DNA of 64,000 bases from an uncultured Roseicyclus sp. (GTDB lineage Bacteria > Pseudomonadota > Alphaproteobacteria > Rhodobacterales > Rhodobacteraceae). Below are positions 62,801-64,000 of this stretch, piece after piece. The position numbers were made by a program, and so were the translations under genes. Within the stretch, counting starts at the first letter, position 1, and every line of letters begins with the position of its first letter. The notes below the pieces were generated by a model. That model saw nothing but the letters and a program-made list of their open reading frames with translations. It was not told where the DNA came from and made no database searches. The stretch covers positions 1,646,501 through 1,710,500 of the forward strand of contig CANLEH010000001.1 of NCBI GenBank assembly GCA_947489665.1, written 5' to 3'.

Positions 62801-64000
62801 ACTCACCTATACGTTGACGCAGGAAGATATCGACGCGGGCGGCATTCAGAACACCGCCACTGCCACAGGCACGCCGCCAAGTGGGCCGCCCGTCACGGAT
62901 ATCTCGGACGATGATGGGATCGGCGACAGCAACCCAACGGTGCAGGAAATCTTGCCGACACTTGGCCTGACGCTCGACAAGCAATTGGCCAGTGGCGGGC
63001 CGACCTTCGACGACACCACCGATGTGCTGGTCTTCAACTTCGTCGTCACAAACACAAGCAACGTGACGCTGACTGAGCCCATCGTGATCGACGATCCGCT
63101 GATCATCGGGGCAGGCGGGTCAGTTGTTTGTCCGCCAGGCGATGTGGCCCCGAATGGAGTGGTGACGTGTACGGGAAGCTATACCGTTACCCAGCCCAAT
63201 CTGGATGCCGGGTTCGTCACCAACAGTGCGACGGCTTCATCTTCGTTCAACGGAACGCCAATCGTCAGCCCCGCCGATGATGTCACTGTTCCAGCCGCGC
63301 AGGATCCGGCCCTCACCCTGCTGAAAGAAGCGGCTCCGCTGAACCCGGCAGACTTCGTCGTCGGTGCGGTCGTAACCTACACCTACACGATCACCAATAC
63401 GGGGAACGTGACACTAACTGATCCAATCACGATTACCGATGATCGCATCACACCAACCGATATTACCTGCCCGACATTCCCGGCCGCGGGGCTCGGTCCG
63501 ACAGAGGTCTACGTCTGCACGGCCGATTACACAGTGACCGACGATGATGTGGACGTGGGATCGGTCGTCAACAATGCCACAGCAACGTCCGGCACGACGG
63601 TCTCTCCGCCAGACAGTGAAACAACACCCACGGGTGCAGTGCCCGCCCTTGAGGTCGCCAAAAGCCTGGTATCGGTAACCGATTCGGGCGGCACGGTGCG
63701 GCCCGGCGGCGAATTCCTCGCCGTGGGCGATATCCTGAACTACAGCTTTACGGTCACGAACACCGGAACCCGCGCCTTTGTGGGGGATATCGAGGTTGTC
63801 GATCCTCTCATTCCTGGAGGCTCCGTCACCTGCTGGACGCGCATTCCCGGCACCGATGAGGATTTCCGCAGCGGTGAGACGGCCACCTGTACGGGCGCCT
63901 ATCCTGTTACGCAGGTCGATCTTGATGCCGGTGAAGTGGTGAATACGGCGTTCGCGTCAACATCCTTCGGCTCGATCCCGACAACCTACAATTCGCCCAC
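56826..64000 (+). CDS. Giant DUF11-repeat surface protein (truncated by window end; absent from ORF track because no stop lies in the window)
   Basis: Read in frame from ATG 56826: signal peptide [34 protein letters not shown]; propeller-like N-domain (DUF6923-like); Ig/cadherin-like [38 protein letters not shown]; then >=17 NTGNVTLT repeats. Frame checked at ~60.3 kb and at the 3' end ([12 protein letters not shown]). Confidence 0.88.
   Translation, partial: [2391 protein letters not shown]
57900..64000 (+). repeat. Protein-coding tandem repeats, DUF11/DUF7507-type, roughly 110-135 aa each
   Basis: Recurring core [18 protein letters not shown]...TCTxxYxVTQxDLDAGxVxNTAxA. Confidence 0.88.

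Noticed and set aside
57503-63106. Long antisense ORFs (e.g. 57924..58841, 60372..61928, 62397..62984 on the minus strand) opposite the giant gene
   Set aside because: They are shadow ORFs created by the biased codon pattern of the repeats; the plus-strand frame is open for >7 kb with a coherent repeat protein
57900-64000. Regular repeats considered as a CRISPR array
   Set aside because: Units are ~350-400 bp, diverged at nucleotide level and conserved at protein level in one frame; no short identical repeats with unique spacers

Overview
This 64 kb window looks like chromosomal DNA from an alphaproteobacterium, most likely Rhodobacteraceae/Roseobacter group; that is inferred from gene content and order (ccmABCDG divergent from acnA, GapR/DUF2312, LdtR, SdhE). 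Most of 0-46.4 kb is ordinary core and metabolic content. It includes an Anbu (proteasome-like) / transglutaminase / alpha-E / ATP-grasp operon, dtd-pfkB, a P450, a DNA-ligase/MBL-exonuclease repair operon with an alpha/beta hydrolase coupled into it, purB, an orphan FliG-like gene, ccm genes, aconitase, an NTF2-UgpC-NTF2 cluster and gamma-glutamyltransferase. A tRNA-Thr(TGT) at 46425-46500 marks the start of an accessory block. The block holds a 1570-aa DUF4011/SF1-helicase/Vsr-like nuclease/DUF3320 protein (resembling the Gao et al. 'Hhe' defence family) and a convergent, AT-richer gene for a PD-(D/E)XK-like protein. The last 11 kb hold a predicted outer-membrane beta-barrel protein followed 40 bp later by a giant surface protein. 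That protein has an N-terminal propeller-like domain, one Ig/cadherin-like domain and at least 17 DUF11-type repeats, and it runs off the window end, so the ORF track misses it. Main items to follow up: the helicase-nuclease plus PD-(D/E)XK island, the barrel/giant-repeat pair with its ~3.62 kb higher-order internal duplication, the Anbu operon, the divergent FliG paralogue, the paired LCCL-domain proteins and several exact palindromic or repeat elements. Family assignments come from reading protein motifs by eye; no database search was run.
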